This document shows, one piece after another, positions 24,607 to 35,659 of a DNA stretch of 64,000 nucleotides. Source of the DNA: Bathymodiolus brooksi (taxonomy: Eukaryota; Mollusca; Bivalvia; Mytilida; Modiolidae); NCBI GenBank assembly GCA_963680875.1, contig OY804589.1, positions 27,082,353-27,146,352 on the forward strand, in the 5' to 3' direction. The translations under genes were made by a program, and so were the position numbers. Within the stretch, counting starts at the first letter, position 1, and every line of letters begins with the position of its first letter. A model generated the notes under the pieces. That model was not told the DNA's origin. It saw nothing but the letters and a program-made list of their open reading frames with translations, and searched no databases.

Positions 24607-25584
24607 CAGTTGACTCTCATTGTCTCGAACTCGGTTGACTCGAATTTCCGGTTGAGTCGAATTTTTATCGAAGTCCCGAACTTCTTTGTGTATAAATATA
24701 TATAATTTGACTCCTGTTGAGTCGAATTCGGATGAGTCGAAATTTCGGTTGTCTCGAATAAAAGTTTTGGTCCCAAGATGTAGAAAACCATATTATTTAC
24801 ATTCGTTAAGTCAAATTTATCTGTCAAAACATGTGTATTACCTTGGGATTAAAATCGGATCACAGGTGAAACATCCGGTCATTGACTTTGACATTTTTAC
24901 CTTAGGCTATTTCACATGTTTATTTTAACAATCTGTCAAATTAATTAGTGATAATATTTGAATTGGCTTGGTATAATCTATTATGACACAGGTTAAATGT
25001 GTACAATAACAAATTATCGATTTAAAATAAGTGCGCTTGGGTCGGCATACATCAATGATTGTGAAAAGTACACAACGGAAGCGTTTTATCTATTGATTTA
25101 TTTGTCGTAAATTAATTTTCATTAAAGATGTATAATTTCTCAATTTTGAGAGATTTGAAAAAAATGTTACTCTTAATTAACTGTTGTAATAAAAGGGGAA
25201 ATCACGCTATTTCTCAGAATTGGTGTTATTTTCGGTCGAGAAAAGTTTTCTTTTATACTTTATTGAATCAATGCAACACAACAGATAAACATAATCATAC
25301 ACACAAAAAAAAAGATATCTAGCAGTTATCAGTCATTCCACAAGATTCTAAGAATTTAACAGAAAAAAAACAGCAACAAAAACATCGAATAAGTTTTAAA
25401 TCATTCCGAGAATCGAGACATGCGATGCTGGTTTTAGCTCTTCAAAATTTTGCTCGAGTTGTCTCCCTTTTGTCGTTAAACAAACTACACTTCCGGTATT
25501 TTCATAGCTCCTCTTGAGTCGAACTACGGTTGACTCGAATTTTTTCCATGGTCCCATCGAATTCGAGATAACGAGAGTCAACTG
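24607..25584. mobile_element. Non-autonomous pogo-like DNA element with TA target duplication
   Basis: The ends are inverted: left 'CAGTTGACTCTCATTGTCTC', and the right end reversed 'CAGTTGACTCTCGTTATCTC'. Each is flanked by TA (24605-24606 and 25585-25586). Subterminal 'GTTGACTCGAATTT' type motifs repeat inside both ends. CAGT termini and TA duplication fit the Tc1/mariner-pogo/Tigger group (family knowledge). At 978 bp with no transposase frame that I recognise, it is non-autonomous. It ends 48 bp before exon 8. Confidence 0.8.
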
Positions 25585-25632
25585 TATATTTTTGTGTAAA
25601 AAATAACCTCTAATTTAATTAATTTTTAACAG

Positions 25633-25848
25633 CAATGACATGTTCTACATGTACTGCTGGAAGTTATTGCCCGGCAGGAGCTGCATCAGAAACGGCTTGT
25701 CCAAATGGATTTTACTCATCAGCTGGCCAACATGTCTGTACAGCATGTGAAGCAGGAAAGAAATGTCCAGATAAAACAGCGTCTGTTGAGTGTGAGCCAG
25801 GAACATATTCACTAGGGTTAGCGACCATCTGTACGGCGGCTGGACCAG
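25633..25848 (+). CDS. Exon 8
   Basis: The acceptor is TTTTTAACAG and the donor GTATGT. It is a 1-1 exon with two cores, CSTCTAGSYC and CTACEAGKKC, then CEPGTYSLGLATIC. It lies 48 bp downstream of the end of a TA-flanked DNA element. The exit intron splits a Gly codon. Confidence 0.9.
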
Positions 25849-25975
25849 GTATGTAATGTTAATTTTGAATGTTTATTTCTATTTTTATCGTTGAAGGAAG
25901 GACAATTTTTTTTTATAGTGACACAGAAAAAACTTGATACTAATTTTTTGTTATGTTTAGTAGATGTCCATTTCA

Positions 25976-26188
25976 GTCTGATTATCACCACTAACGTTGT
26001 GAGTTCGAACCCTGCTCAGGCGAGGTGTACTCGATACAACATTATGGGAAAAAGTTTGTCAATGACTTGCAGCAGGTCAGTGGTTTTCTCCAGGTACTCC
26101 GGTTTCCTCCACCAATGAAACTGACTGCCACGATATAGATGAAATTTTTTTGAAAGTGGCATTGAACACCATAAACCAAACCAAATTA
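25976..26188 (+). mobile_element. SINE family A copy (5' truncated)
   Basis: It carries box B 'GTGAGTTCGAACCC', 'CAGCAGGTCAGTGGTTTTCT' and the 'CACGATATAGATGAAAT' tail. Confidence 0.7.
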
Positions 26189-26459
26189 ATCTGATTAAAA
26201 TCATTCTGTGAATTCATTTACACTCGTGGATAACAATTTTTGTGATTCAAGGGGGAAAAAAAATTTGTGGATGCGTAAATTTTTTTTGACCCCCTGCTAT
26301 TGTCAGTACATATATAAAATATATGGTGACAAATATTTGTTGAATTCTTAATTACGTGGTTTGATACTATTCACGAAATCTACAAAAATTTGGTATGCAA
26401 CCAAATTATACTGCATGCACAGTATGTTAGGCATGTTATGTCTTCATTTAACCTAATTA

Positions 26460-27112
26460 TTATACCCCCGCTCCCCGAAGGGGGAGGGGGGTATACTGTT
26501 TTACCTCTGTCCGTCTGTCCGTCCGTCTGTCCGTCTGTCCGTCTGTCCGTCCGTCCTTCCATCCTTCTGTCCTTCTGTCCGTCCAAGATATTTTTCGTCG
26601 CATTTTTCTCAGTAACTGTTGATGGCAGAAATCTGATATTTGGTCACAAGCGTCATATAGGTATACCATATTGTGGGTAGCGTTTTTGGACCCGTCAGAT
26701 TCCTACTTCCTGTTTGCCGACTTAGTTGGTTTTTATACACATTGAACATGTATATATATGCACATTTTTCGTCACATTTTTCTCAGCAACTATTGATGGC
26801 AGAAATCTGATATTAGGTCACAAGCGTCATATAGGTATCCTATATTGTGGGAAGCGTTTTTGGACCCATCAGATTCCTACTTCCTGTTTGCCGACTTTGT
26901 TGATTTTTATACACATTGAACATATATGCTAATTTTTCGTCGCATTTTTCTCAGCCACTATTGATGGCAGAAATCTGATATTTGGTCACAAGCTTCATAT
27001 AGGTATGCCATATTGTGGGAAGCGTTTTTTGACCCATCAGATTCTTACTTCCTGTCTGCCGAAGAGCGGGGTATCATAAGTGAGCATTAGCTCACAGTTC
27101 ATCTTGTTTTGT
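26460..27112 (+). mobile_element. Dispersed 'TTATACCCCCGCT' element with triplicated interior
   Basis: The start 'TTATACCCCCGCT' and the reversed end 'TTATGATACCCCGCT' (27065-27079) form imperfect inverted termini. A (GTCC/GTCT)n run fills 26507-26582. Three tandem ~170-bp units follow from 26588, 26764 and 26932, each with 'TGATGGCAGAAATCTGATAT'. It is noncoding. Confidence 0.7.
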
Positions 27113-27171
27113 CTTTGTTTTCAAGGTAGTGGGCTCCGTCACAAATTATTTTGTCTTTATTTTATTTACAG

Positions 27172-27318
27172 GATTTGAAGTTTTAGACAAGACCACTAAC
27201 CCTAACCCATGTGACCCAGGAGAATACAACGTAGCAGGCTCTGCCACTAATTGTACTACATGTCCAGGTGGTTTCTATTGTAGTACAACGATGTCATCAC
27301 CAATTGCTTGTCCGACAG
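27172..27318 (+). CDS. Exon 9
   Basis: The acceptor is TTTATTTACAG and the donor GTACGT. It is a 1-1 exon encoding GFEVLDKTTNPNPCDPGEYN, then CTTCPGGFYC and IACPT. An NCT sequon is present. Both flanking introns split Gly codons. Confidence 0.9.
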
Positions 27319-27877
27319 GTACGTTAATAAAATATCTAAATACAATCAAACCTGTCTTATGTGACCTTCCAAGGGAACTGTGAAATATGGGCACATAAGA
27401 CTGGTGGTTGCTTAATACAGGTCAAAATATGACTGTTTTGTAATTATCACCTAAATAACGTTAAAGGAGCCTACGATTTTACACAGTAATAACTGAGAAT
27501 TTGATCTATTCTGGTTCAATTAATTTTACAATCACTATTAGCAGACCATTTCTTACTACAGGTTTGTAACTAGAGTAACATGCCAGGTGTCACTAGTGGA
27601 GCAGGAACTGCTTACTCTTTCTGAGCACCGGAATTTACCTCCAGATTTTAGTGGAGTTCATGTTGCCTAATCTTTAGTTTTCTGTATAGTGTTTTGTAGA
27701 TCGTTGTTTTTCCTTTTGTGCTTTTTATTTTGGCAATTGTGTTGTCTGTCCTTCGATTTACCAATTCTGATTTCCCCTTTGATATTTTCAAACTCTTCTT
27801 ATCATAGGAAATGATGTATCTGAGTTTGATATAACAAGATTTAACTGAAGCTAAAAATAAATGCCCACTTTGTGTTA
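27319..27877. other. Intron 9, 5' part
   Basis: It contains 'CAATCAAACCTGTCTTATGT', 'GACCTTCC' and 'TTGCTTAATACAGGTCA', which resemble the interior of the CAGTCAAACCTGT element at 30370. The rest is unrecognised. Confidence 0.45.
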
Positions 27878-27883
27878 AGCAAC

Positions 27884-28394
27884 AAATACGGACACACTAC
27901 AAATACGGATACACTACAATTACGGACACACTACAATTACGGACAGACTACAATTACGGACACACTACAATTACAGACACACTACAATTACAGACATATT
28001 ACAAATACAGACACACTACAATTACAGACACACTACAAATACGGACACACTACAATTATAGACACACAACAATTACGGACACACTACAATTACGGACACA
28101 CAACAATTACGGACACACTACAATTACGGACACACTACAATTACGGACACACTACAAATACGGACACACTACAATTACGGACACACTACAATTACGGACA
28201 CACTACAAATACGGACACACTACAATTACGGACACACTACAATTATGGACACACTACAATTACGGACACACTACAATTACGGACACACTACAATTACGGA
28301 CACACTACAAATACGGACACACTACAATTACGGACACACTACAATTACGGACACACTACAAATACGGACACACAACAATTACGGACACACTACT
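27884..28394 (+). repeat. Minisatellite, 17-bp unit, ~30 copies
   Basis: The unit is TACGGACACACTACAAT with an AAA variant. 17 is not a multiple of 3, so all frames cycle. Being open, it reads as a 17-residue peptide repeat, which is not a gene. It ends about 25 bp before the exon 10 acceptor. Confidence 0.95.
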
Positions 28395-28419
28395 TCATGA
28401 TTTATTGTATAATTTGTAG

Positions 28420-28591
28420 GTTATTACAGTAATCCTGGAGCTACAGAATGTACACAGTGTCCAGCGGGATCACAATGTCCTGACAATACAGACGGATCTA
28501 AAAATACACAATGTGCTGCTGGCTGGTACTCACTAGCAGGAGATATGGCATGTACACCCTGCCTTGCAGGCCACTATTGTATCAGTATAAC
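28420..28591 (+). CDS. Exon 10
   Basis: The acceptor is AATTTGTAG and the donor GTAAGT. It starts in phase 1 and ends in phase 2. The cores are CTQCPAGSQC and CTPCLAGHYC with CAAGWYSLAG between. The upstream intron ends in a 17-bp minisatellite. The downstream one opens with an array resembling this exon's own 3' end. Confidence 0.9.
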
Positions 28592-28930
28592 GTAAGTAAT
28601 CTGAGTAGAATATATTGCATGTAAACTCCACCCTTAGGACAATATTACACCAGTGTAAATTCCACCCTTAGGGCAATATTACATCAGTGTAAGCTCCACC
28701 CTTAGGGCAATATTACATCAGTGTAAACTCCACCCTTAGGGCAATATTACATCAGTGTAAACTCCACCCTTAGGGCAATATTACATCAGTGTAAACTCCA
28801 CCCTTAGGGCAATATTACATCAGTGTAAACTCCACCCTTAGGGCAATATTACATCAGTGTAAACTCCACCCTTAGGGCAATATTACTTCAGTGTAAACTC
28901 CACCATTAGGGCAATATTACATCAGTATGA
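28592..28930 (+). repeat. Minisatellite, 34-bp unit, ~8-9 copies, resembling the exon 10 end
   Basis: The unit 'CACCCTTAGGGCAATATTAC', 'ATCAGTGTAAACTC' aligns with the exon 10 terminus 'CCTTGCAGGCCACTATTGTA', 'TCAGTATAAC'. Over the last 19 bases I count four differences. Confidence 0.85.
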
Positions 28931-29171
28931 TAAAAAGTGATGTTGAAGGAGATATCACATGTTCCTTTAATTTTTGAAGCACCAAAGCAAATATTTGGCA
29001 GAGCTGTTTTTTTTTTTATTTAAATAGCTTTAGTATGATGTACCATTTACATTAACCAATTTTTTTTTCTTGTGTCCATATTAAACTGTATTAATCGTAG
29101 AACAAAAGCTTATTTTTATATCTCCTATTATTATTTTTTTATCTAATGTGGCTTTTCTATGTTATTTTTAG

Positions 29172-29450
29172 ATCTGATGTGTCTATACCATGTTCTGATG
29201 GATCCTATGCTACTGGTAATGCTACAAGCTGTACACAATGTCTAGCAGGCAAGATCTGTCCAAATACTGATGGTACAGGTATAGAAGATTGTCTACCAGG
29301 AACCTATTCAACTTCTGGGGCTACAGTATGCACAGATTGTCCTGCTGGCTATGCCTGTCCATTGACTACTACAACACAGACTGATGAATGCCCAGCAGGG
29401 ACATACGCCATCGCTAAATCTACTTCCTGTACACCGTGTCCAGCTGGAAA
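29172..29450 (+). CDS. Exon 11 (nearly three modules)
   Basis: The acceptor is TTATTTTTAG and the donor GTATGT. It starts and ends in phase 2. The cores are CTQCLAGKIC and CTDCPAGYAC. A third core, CTPCPAGK, is completed by the cysteine of exon 12. NAT and GTY turns are present. The donor leaves AA, which exon 12 completes to Lys. Confidence 0.9.
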
Positions 29451-29605
29451 GTATGTGCAAACAAGTAATTTTAAACGAGTCACACAAGGGTATCATTCAC
29501 CCAGTAGTCAGTATTCCGACATTAACATGGTTTTTATTGAAATTTACAAATCGTAAATAATGTAATTATTATTAAAGCTAATGTTCTTCTCCCTCAGGCA
29601 TAGGT

Positions 29606-29800
29606 GACCTTAGCATAGATGACCTTAGCATAGGTGACCTTAGCATAGATGACCTTAGCATAGGTGACCTTAGCCTAGATGACCTTAGCATAGGTGACCT
29701 TAGCATAGGTGACCTTAGCATAGATGACATTTGCATAGGTGACCTTAGCATAGATGACCTTAGCATAGGTGACCTTAGCATAGGTGACCTTAGCCGATTT
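29606..29800. repeat. Minisatellite, 15-bp unit, ~13 copies
   Basis: The unit is GACCTTAGCATAGRT. It lies in intron 11 about 155 bp after the donor. Confidence 0.95.
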
Positions 29801-30003
29801 TGGCTATCATATTTTTAGGGCCTAATGTTTTCTTGCACTGAAAGACTTATAAATTATTTGGCTTCCAATCTTTTGACTTTGAACGTACCTGATGAAGGTT
29901 ATTCCAGAAACATGTCATGCCCACTAAATTATATATCTACACATGGGGCGGTCATGGTCGTGATCGTATTGTGGTAGTCTCCCTTCTTGTAGGGGGAGGG
30001 TGG

Positions 30004-30258
30004 TTATGGTGTTAAATGCGACTTTCTACAATATTTCAGTTATATCACGGCAGTCAGTTTTATTGATGGAGGAAACCAGAATACCTGGAGAAAACCATTG
30101 ACCTGCCACAAGTCACTAACAGACTTTATCACATAATGTTGTATTGAGTACACCTCGCCATTAGCAGAATTCGAACTTACAACGTTAGATGTGATAGGCA
30201 CTGATTGCATAGGTAGTTGTAAATTCAACTACCATACGACTACAACCACAACAGCCCA
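30004..30258 (-). mobile_element. SINE family A copy, inverted
   Basis: The reverse complement has the head 'GTAGTTGAATTTACAACTAC', box B-like 'AAGTTCGAATTC', the middle block and the tail 'CGTGATATAACTGAAATATT'. A separate plus-strand head fragment lies at 29944-29980. Confidence 0.7.
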
Positions 30259-30369
30259 TCTTTTGTGAGGGGGGACAACTGTTTCATGATTATTTCATGG
30301 TACAGTAGATTCCCCTGTCAATTGCATGTAAATAATTTCATAAAGAAGTGTTTATAATCTTCACAAATG

Positions 30370-31199
30370 CAGTCAAACCTGTATTAAGAGGTCACCTTCG
30401 AGACAAAGAAAAAGGGGCCTTAAAAGAGGTTCAATTCATATGAAGTTTTCTATGACAGGACAAGGAAAAAGTGACCTTTTAATACAGGTGACTGCTTAAT
30501 ACAGATGACTGCTTAATACAGGTGACTGCTTAATATAAGTGACTGCTTAATAGAGGTGACTGCTTAATACTGGTGACTGCTTAATACAGGTGACTGCTTA
30601 ATACAGGTGACTGCTTATTAGAGGTGACAGCTTAATAGAGGTGACTGCTTAATAGAGATGACCTTTTAATAGAGGTGACTGCTTAATAGAGGTGACTGAT
30701 TAATAGAGGTGACAGCTTAATAGAGGTGACAGCTTAATAGAAGTGACAGCTTAATACAGGTGACTGCTTAATAGAGGTGACTGCTTAATAGAGGTGACTG
30801 CTTAATAGAGGTGACTGTTTAATAAAGATGACTCCTTAATAGAGGTGACTGCTCAATAGAGGTGACTACTCAATAGAGGTGAATGCTCAATAGAGGTGAC
30901 TGCTTAATAGAGGTGACTGCTTAATAGAGGTGACTACTCAATAGAGATGACTGCTTAATAGAGGTGACTGCTCAATAGAGGTGACTACTCAATAGAGGTG
31001 AATGCTCAAGAGGTGACTGCTTAATAGAGGTTACTGCTTAATAGAGGTGACCACTCAATAGAGGTGAATGCTCAATAGAGGTGACTGCTCAATAGAGGTG
31101 ACTGCTTAATAGAGGTGACTGCTTGATAGAGGTGACTGCTTAATAGAGGTGACAGCTTAATACAGGTGACTGCTTAATAGAGGTGACAGATTTGACTGT
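30370..31199. mobile_element. TIR element with internal 17-bp minisatellite
   Basis: The left end CAGTCAAACCTGT (30370-30382) is mirrored by ACAGATTTGACTG (31187-31199). The interior from about 30482 is ~40 copies of GAGGTGACTGCTTAATA. Unexpanded relatives with 'TTAAGAGGTCACCTT' lie at 40676-40845 and 52926-53000. Confidence 0.75.
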
Positions 31200-31237
31200 A
31201 TATGTTGTTTACTATAAATTGTTTACATAAGATTGAG

Positions 31238-31475
31238 TGAGGGAGCAATATTACATTTTGTTGAGATGATAGTGCTACCTCACTGAAACAACAGACATGT
31301 ATATTAAATCGAACATATTATTATTTACTCTTATTCCTTAATGCTCATGCTGAGCGGAGAGACTGCAAATGCCGATTTTATAGTCTTTGGTTTGACATGA
31401 CCGGGGCTTGAACCCATGATGATGATCTACCACACTTGAGACGAGCATGCTAACTAATACTCCACTAATGTGGTT
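31238..31475 (-). mobile_element. SINE family B fragment, inverted
   Basis: The reverse complement has 'TAGCATGCTCGTCTCAAGTG', box B 'GGGTTCAAGCCCC' and 'TGTTGTTTCAGTGAGGTAGC'. Confidence 0.65.
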
Positions 31476-31529
31476 ACTGTGGTAATATAATTGTTTTTTA
31501 TATTATGAAAATGTGTTTCTTTTTTATAG

Positions 31530-31661
31530 AGCGTGCCCAACTACTAGTCAAAATATAGAAGTAACATGTGATCCAGGGACATATTCTCTAGAAAATCAAA
31601 CTGTGTGTACACCTTGTCCATTGGGCAAAGAATGTCCAGACATAGATACAGATACCACTAT
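31530..31661 (+). CDS. Exon 12
   Basis: The acceptor is TTTTTTATAG and the donor GTAAGT. It is a 2-2 exon encoding ACPTTSQNIEVTCDPGTYSL, then CTPCPLGKEC and a short acidic DIDTDTT stretch. It is fragment residues 570-613. Confidence 0.9.
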
Positions 31662-31679
31662 GTAAGTATTAACATTACC

Positions 31680-32200
31680 ATGTACCATTCACATATAATC
31701 CAGTAAGTCTTACCCTATGTCCGTCCGTACTTTCTACGTTTGATTCTGCTCAATACTGTGAAAGTACTTTTCTTCGTGGGTATCAATTTTCATGGTTTGG
31801 TTAAAATTTGCAAGTTCATGGATTCGTAAATTTGTGGATTTTGTGTTTGTACCCAAAATAAAATTTGTGGATTTTATATTTTCAACATAATAAGTTTCAT
31901 TGGGTAGCAAATCTACGAGAAAGCTTCAAATCATTAGACAGATGAGCGGTATAATTACATAATTGGAAGTGACGTCGGTTTGATTATAAAATTATATGTT
32001 TTTTGATGGTTTTTTTCCATAGAAAAATGGTTCCTGATCCATGCAAGACCAATGGAAGGGACAAAGAATTTTAATAAAGTTTTCTTAAAATTTGTAAATA
32101 TTTGAACCTCGTTACAAATCGGAGGATAATTTTAAAGCAAATAAAAAATTCACAAGGAATACAATTTTTTTTTACCTTTTTATAAATTTCTGTTATGTTA
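31680..32200. other. Intron 12
   Basis: At 31770-31860 there are short repeats of 'AATTTGTGGATTTT' type. Related sequence lies near 26225, 43590 and 56950, so it is probably a diverged dispersed repeat. Confidence 0.4.
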
Positions 32201-32223
32201 TGAAATCTCTTTTTAAATTTTAG

Positions 32224-32408
32224 AAAAGACTGTGACCCAGGCTACTATTCCCTTGGTAACCAGAAGGATTGTACCATTTGTGATGAGGGGTATTCCTGTC
32301 CTTCTAATATAAAGGGCCAGACCATTTGTCAACCAGGCTACTACAGTGCTGCAGGATCAACAAACTGCACTGCATGTGAATCTGGATATTATTGTCCTGA
32401 ACCAGAAT
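32224..32408 (+). CDS. Exon 13
   Basis: The acceptor is TAAATTTTAG and the donor GTAAGT. It starts in phase 2 and ends in phase 1. The modules are CDPGYYSLGNQKDC, CTICDEGYSC, CQPGYYSAAGSTNC and CTACESGYYC. These are close to ideal repeat units. Confidence 0.9.
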
Positions 32409-32557
32409 GTAAGTCATATTTTTTCCAGTTATCTCCCCTTATGACCTATTGGTTAGGGTTATTAGTTGTTTATTGTCCCTTTCAGCAATTTTTCAGTTGT
32501 ATCGTGACTACCATGCTTAATGGGTAAGGAAAGTCTGCACAGGGTTAAGGGTTAGGA

Positions 32558-32812
32558 TTATGGTGTTTAACGCCACTTTCAACAATATTTCAGTTATATC
32601 GTGGCGCTCAGTTTGATTGATGGAGGAAACCGGAGTACTTGGAGAAAACCACCAACCTGCTGCAAGTCACTGGCAAACTTTATCACATAATGTTGTATCG
32701 AGTACACCTCGCCTGAAGGAGATTGGAACTCACAACGTTAATGGTGATAGGCACTGACTGCATAGGTAGTTATAAATACAACTACCATACGATCACGACC
32801 ATGACAGCTCCC
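32558..32812 (-). mobile_element. SINE family A copy, inverted
   Basis: The complete tail, middle and head are present in reverse ('TTCAACAATATTTCAGTTAT' to 'CATACGATCACGACCATGAC'). Confidence 0.75.
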
Positions 32813-33122
32813 AAAAGTCTCCACAGATATGATGAACTTACAGAAAACTAATCATCCGCCATGGGTATGTACATGGAAATCTTTTGGTACTGAAGAAATT
32901 TTATAAAGAAATGGGATCATTACAAAGGTAAATACAAAGTTATCTTCCTTGTTCAAATCTAATTGTGAAATCATTCTTGTGTTTATGTTATGATTGTTAT
33001 AAGCAAATTGACTACTTTAAATGTTATGTTCGTCCACGCTGGTTTAAAAAAAACGTTTTTTCACAGATAGTTATAACTTTAGATGATTTTATTTTGCTTA
33101 ATCGTTTCTTTGCTTTTTCCAG

Positions 33123-33359
33123 ATTCCAGAAGGTCAGAATGTCCACCTGGTACCTACTCTAATGCTGGGAAAACTTCATGTAGTAAATGTGATGAAGGAT
33201 ACCAGTGTGCCATGGGATCAACAAATCCTGCTCCTGCAGACGGTCTGTGTCCACAAGGTGGCTGGTGTGATGGGAAGAACTTCTATCGTTGTGAAGCAGG
33301 ACTCTATAATAAATATAATGGTTCAACTGATGAAAATGCATGTGTTGCCTGTCCTCCAG
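33123..33359 (+). CDS. Exon 14
   Basis: The acceptor is TGCTTTTTCCAG and the donor GTATAT. It is a 1-1 exon with CPPGTYSNAGKTSC, CSKCDEGYQC, CPQGGWC and CEAGLYNKY. It ends CVACPPG, which exon 15 completes to a CVACPPGYYC core. Confidence 0.9.
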
Positions 33360-33609
33360 GTATATCTACAACAAAAAAACAGTTCTACTAAAGTCATAAT
33401 ATGAGTAACTGATTACATACTATCAAAATATGGTTCTCCTAGACAGGAGTAATAAAAATGTGTGATAGAACACTAAAAAGTACAGGAGTGAAAGAAAGTT
33501 TAAAATAGTTCTTAACAATAAAATAAGCAATTTATTGTCAAAAATTAGACGACGTAATTCTGTGAATAAAGGAAAGAAGATGAATGAAATTTAGCTTCTG
33601 TCATTGGTA

Positions 33610-33855
33610 AATAAATGCTAGAGAATGCCGAAGGGACAATAAAAAAAGAACAATCCAGAGAAACTGGCAACATAGACAAAGGAAAAATATAACAAAAACA
33701 CAACACAATATGCGTTGAACACCACTACATGCAAACAAACACAAATGACATAAATAAGACATGCGCCCTCCTACAATCAACTGGAGGAAGAGACAAACAG
33801 AACATCGTTTTATGCAGAATACTAACGGACATCACAACACGGAATTCAGAACGTA
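33610..33855 (+). repeat. Dispersed element D, unexpanded copy
   Basis: Shared blocks are 'GAGAATGCCGAAGGGACAAT', 'CCAGAGAAACTGGCAACATA', 'GCCCTCCTACAATCAACTGG' and 'GGACATCACAACACGG'. The same order occurs at 41268-41900 and 47188-47460. Confidence 0.7.
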
Positions 33856-33880
33856 AAATATGATTTGATTAATTTTTTAG

Positions 33881-33988
33881 GTTATTATTGTCAAGGTCCG
33901 GGAGAAGTCGACTATCATGATTATCCATGTCCTGCCGGCCATTACTGTTTATCAGGGACCACACTTAGTGTTCAATATCCATGTCCAG
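33881..33988 (+). CDS. Exon 15
   Basis: The acceptor is AATTTTTTAG and the donor GTAAGT. It is a 1-1 exon encoding YYCQGPGEVDYHDYPCPAGH, then YCLSGTTLSVQYPCP. Both junctions split Gly codons. A dispersed repeat ends about 26 nt upstream. Confidence 0.9.
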
Positions 33989-34183
33989 GTAAGTCTGTCA
34001 CTAATTATCCTAAGGATAGCACGTTTTTTCATTGGATAATGATTGCCATCAAATACAAAATTGATGTTTCTCGTAACTTAAGGATTCTAGTGTGAATGAG
34101 CCGCCAAGTAAAATTACATTTGTGACCATCAAATACCCAATTGACGTCACCAACTCTTCTAATATAAATCAGTTGTATTGATA

Positions 34184-34895
34184 ACATGAAGAACAAAAAA
34201 TACCTCACTCTCGAAACATGAAGAACAAAAAATGCCTCACTCTTGGAACATGAAGAACAAAAAATACCTCACTCTCGGAACATGAAGAACAAAAAATACC
34301 TCACTCTCGGAACATGGAGAACAAAAAATACCTCGCTCTCGGAACATGAAGAACAAAAAATACCTCACTCTCGGAACATGAAGAACAAAAAATACCTCAC
34401 TCTCGGAACATGAAGAACAAAAAATACCTCACTCTCGGAACATGAAGAACAAAAAATACCTCACTCTCGGAACATGAAGAACAAAAAAATACCTCACTCT
34501 CGGAATATGAAGAACAAAAAATACCTCACTCTCGGAACATGAAGAACAAAAAAATACCTCACTCTCGGAATATGAAGAACAAAAAATACCTCACTCTCGG
34601 AACATGAAGAACAAAAAAATACCTCACTCTCGGAATATGAAGAACAAAAAATACCTCACTCTCGGAACATGAAGAACAAAAAATACCTCGCTCTCGGAAT
34701 ATGAAGAACAAAAAATACCTCACTCTCGGAACATGAAGAACAAAAAATACCTCACTCTCGGAACATGAAGAACAAAAAATACCTCACTCTCGGAACATGA
34801 AGAACAAAAAATACCTCGCTCTCGGAATATGAAGAACAAAAAATACCTCACTCTCGGAACATGAAGAACAAAAAATACCTCACTCTCGGAACAAT
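34184..34895. repeat. Minisatellite, 32-bp unit, ~22 copies
   Basis: The unit is 'ACATGAAGAACAAAAAATAC' then 'CTCACTCTCGGA'. Variants (AATATG, AAAAAAA, CTCGCTC) occur in regular alternation. The flank 'ACAATTCCAAAATCTAATAT' matches single-copy sequence at 45480-45500. Confidence 0.95.
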
Positions 34896-34991
34896 TCCAA
34901 AATCTAATATCAAAATCATAGAAAGAGACAAAATCAATACCTCTAATTGATTTAATTAATGATTAAAATAAAAAATAAAAAATATTTATAG

Positions 34992-35189
34992 GTGGAACCT
35001 ACCTTGACGAGACCAATGCTACTAAAGTTGAAAATTGTAAACCTTGCCCAGAGCACAAGTATTGTCCACAGGGATCCACAACAGACGGGATTGACTGTCC
35101 CGCAGGATTCTATTGTGTTGGAAATCAAGCTTCTGGATTTCAAAATGCCTGTCCTATTGGAACATATGGACCAGACATCGGTTATAAAA
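34992..35189 (+). CDS. Exon 16
   Basis: The acceptor is TATTTATAG and the donor GTAAGT. It is a 1-1 exon encoding TYLDETNATKVENC, CKPCPEHKYC (the usual Gly is replaced), CPAGFYC and CPIGTYGPDIG. An NAT sequon is present. Confidence 0.9.
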
Positions 35190-35228
35190 GTAAGTTGGTA
35201 TTGTAGTGAGGGGGTATGGTTAGGGGTT

Positions 35229-35482
35229 ACACTGTTTAACGCCACTTCCAACAATATATCAGTTATATCGTGGCGGTCAGTTTTATTGGTGGAGGAAACC
35301 AGAGTTCCTGGAGAAAAACATTGTCCTACTGCAAGTCACTGACAAATTTTATCACATAATGTTGTATGGAGTACACCTCGCCATGAGCGGGATTCGAACT
35401 GACAATGTAAGTTGTGATAGACACTGATTGTGCAGGTAATTGTAAATCCAACTACCATATGATCATGACCACGACGGTCCCT
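35229..35482 (-). mobile_element. SINE family A copy, inverted
   Basis: It runs from the tail 'GTTTAACGCCACTTCCAACA' to the head 'CATATGATCATGACCACGAC'. The head plus flank (about 52 bp) is duplicated in tandem at 35449-35553. Confidence 0.75.
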
Positions 35483-35659
35483 ATATTGTAGTGAGGGGAG
35501 CAACTACCATATGATCATGACCACGACGGTCCCTATATTGTAGTGAGGGGAGCAACTATTGTTGAGGGAGTAATTGTTGTCACTTTCAAAACAGATATAT
35601 TTACTAATTTTCTGTGAATTGAAATTCATAATGTGATACAAGGGCGTATGGGTTGTGAC

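Noticed and set aside
26380..26669. Repetitive minus-strand frames rich in DGQTDRRT
   Set aside because: They are translations of the (GTCC)n simple repeat inside a dispersed element.
27872..28432. 186-codon open frame
   Set aside because: It is a product of the 17-bp minisatellite; its last part lies out of the exon 10 frame.
30370..31199. Possible regulatory array of GTGACTGCTTAATA sites
   Set aside because: It is better explained as expansion inside a TIR element; no regulatory evidence.
34184..34895. CRISPR-like regular repeats of about 32 bp (also 28592-28930 and 44480-45412)
   Set aside because: Units abut directly with no unique spacers, and the context is a eukaryotic intron. They are minisatellites.
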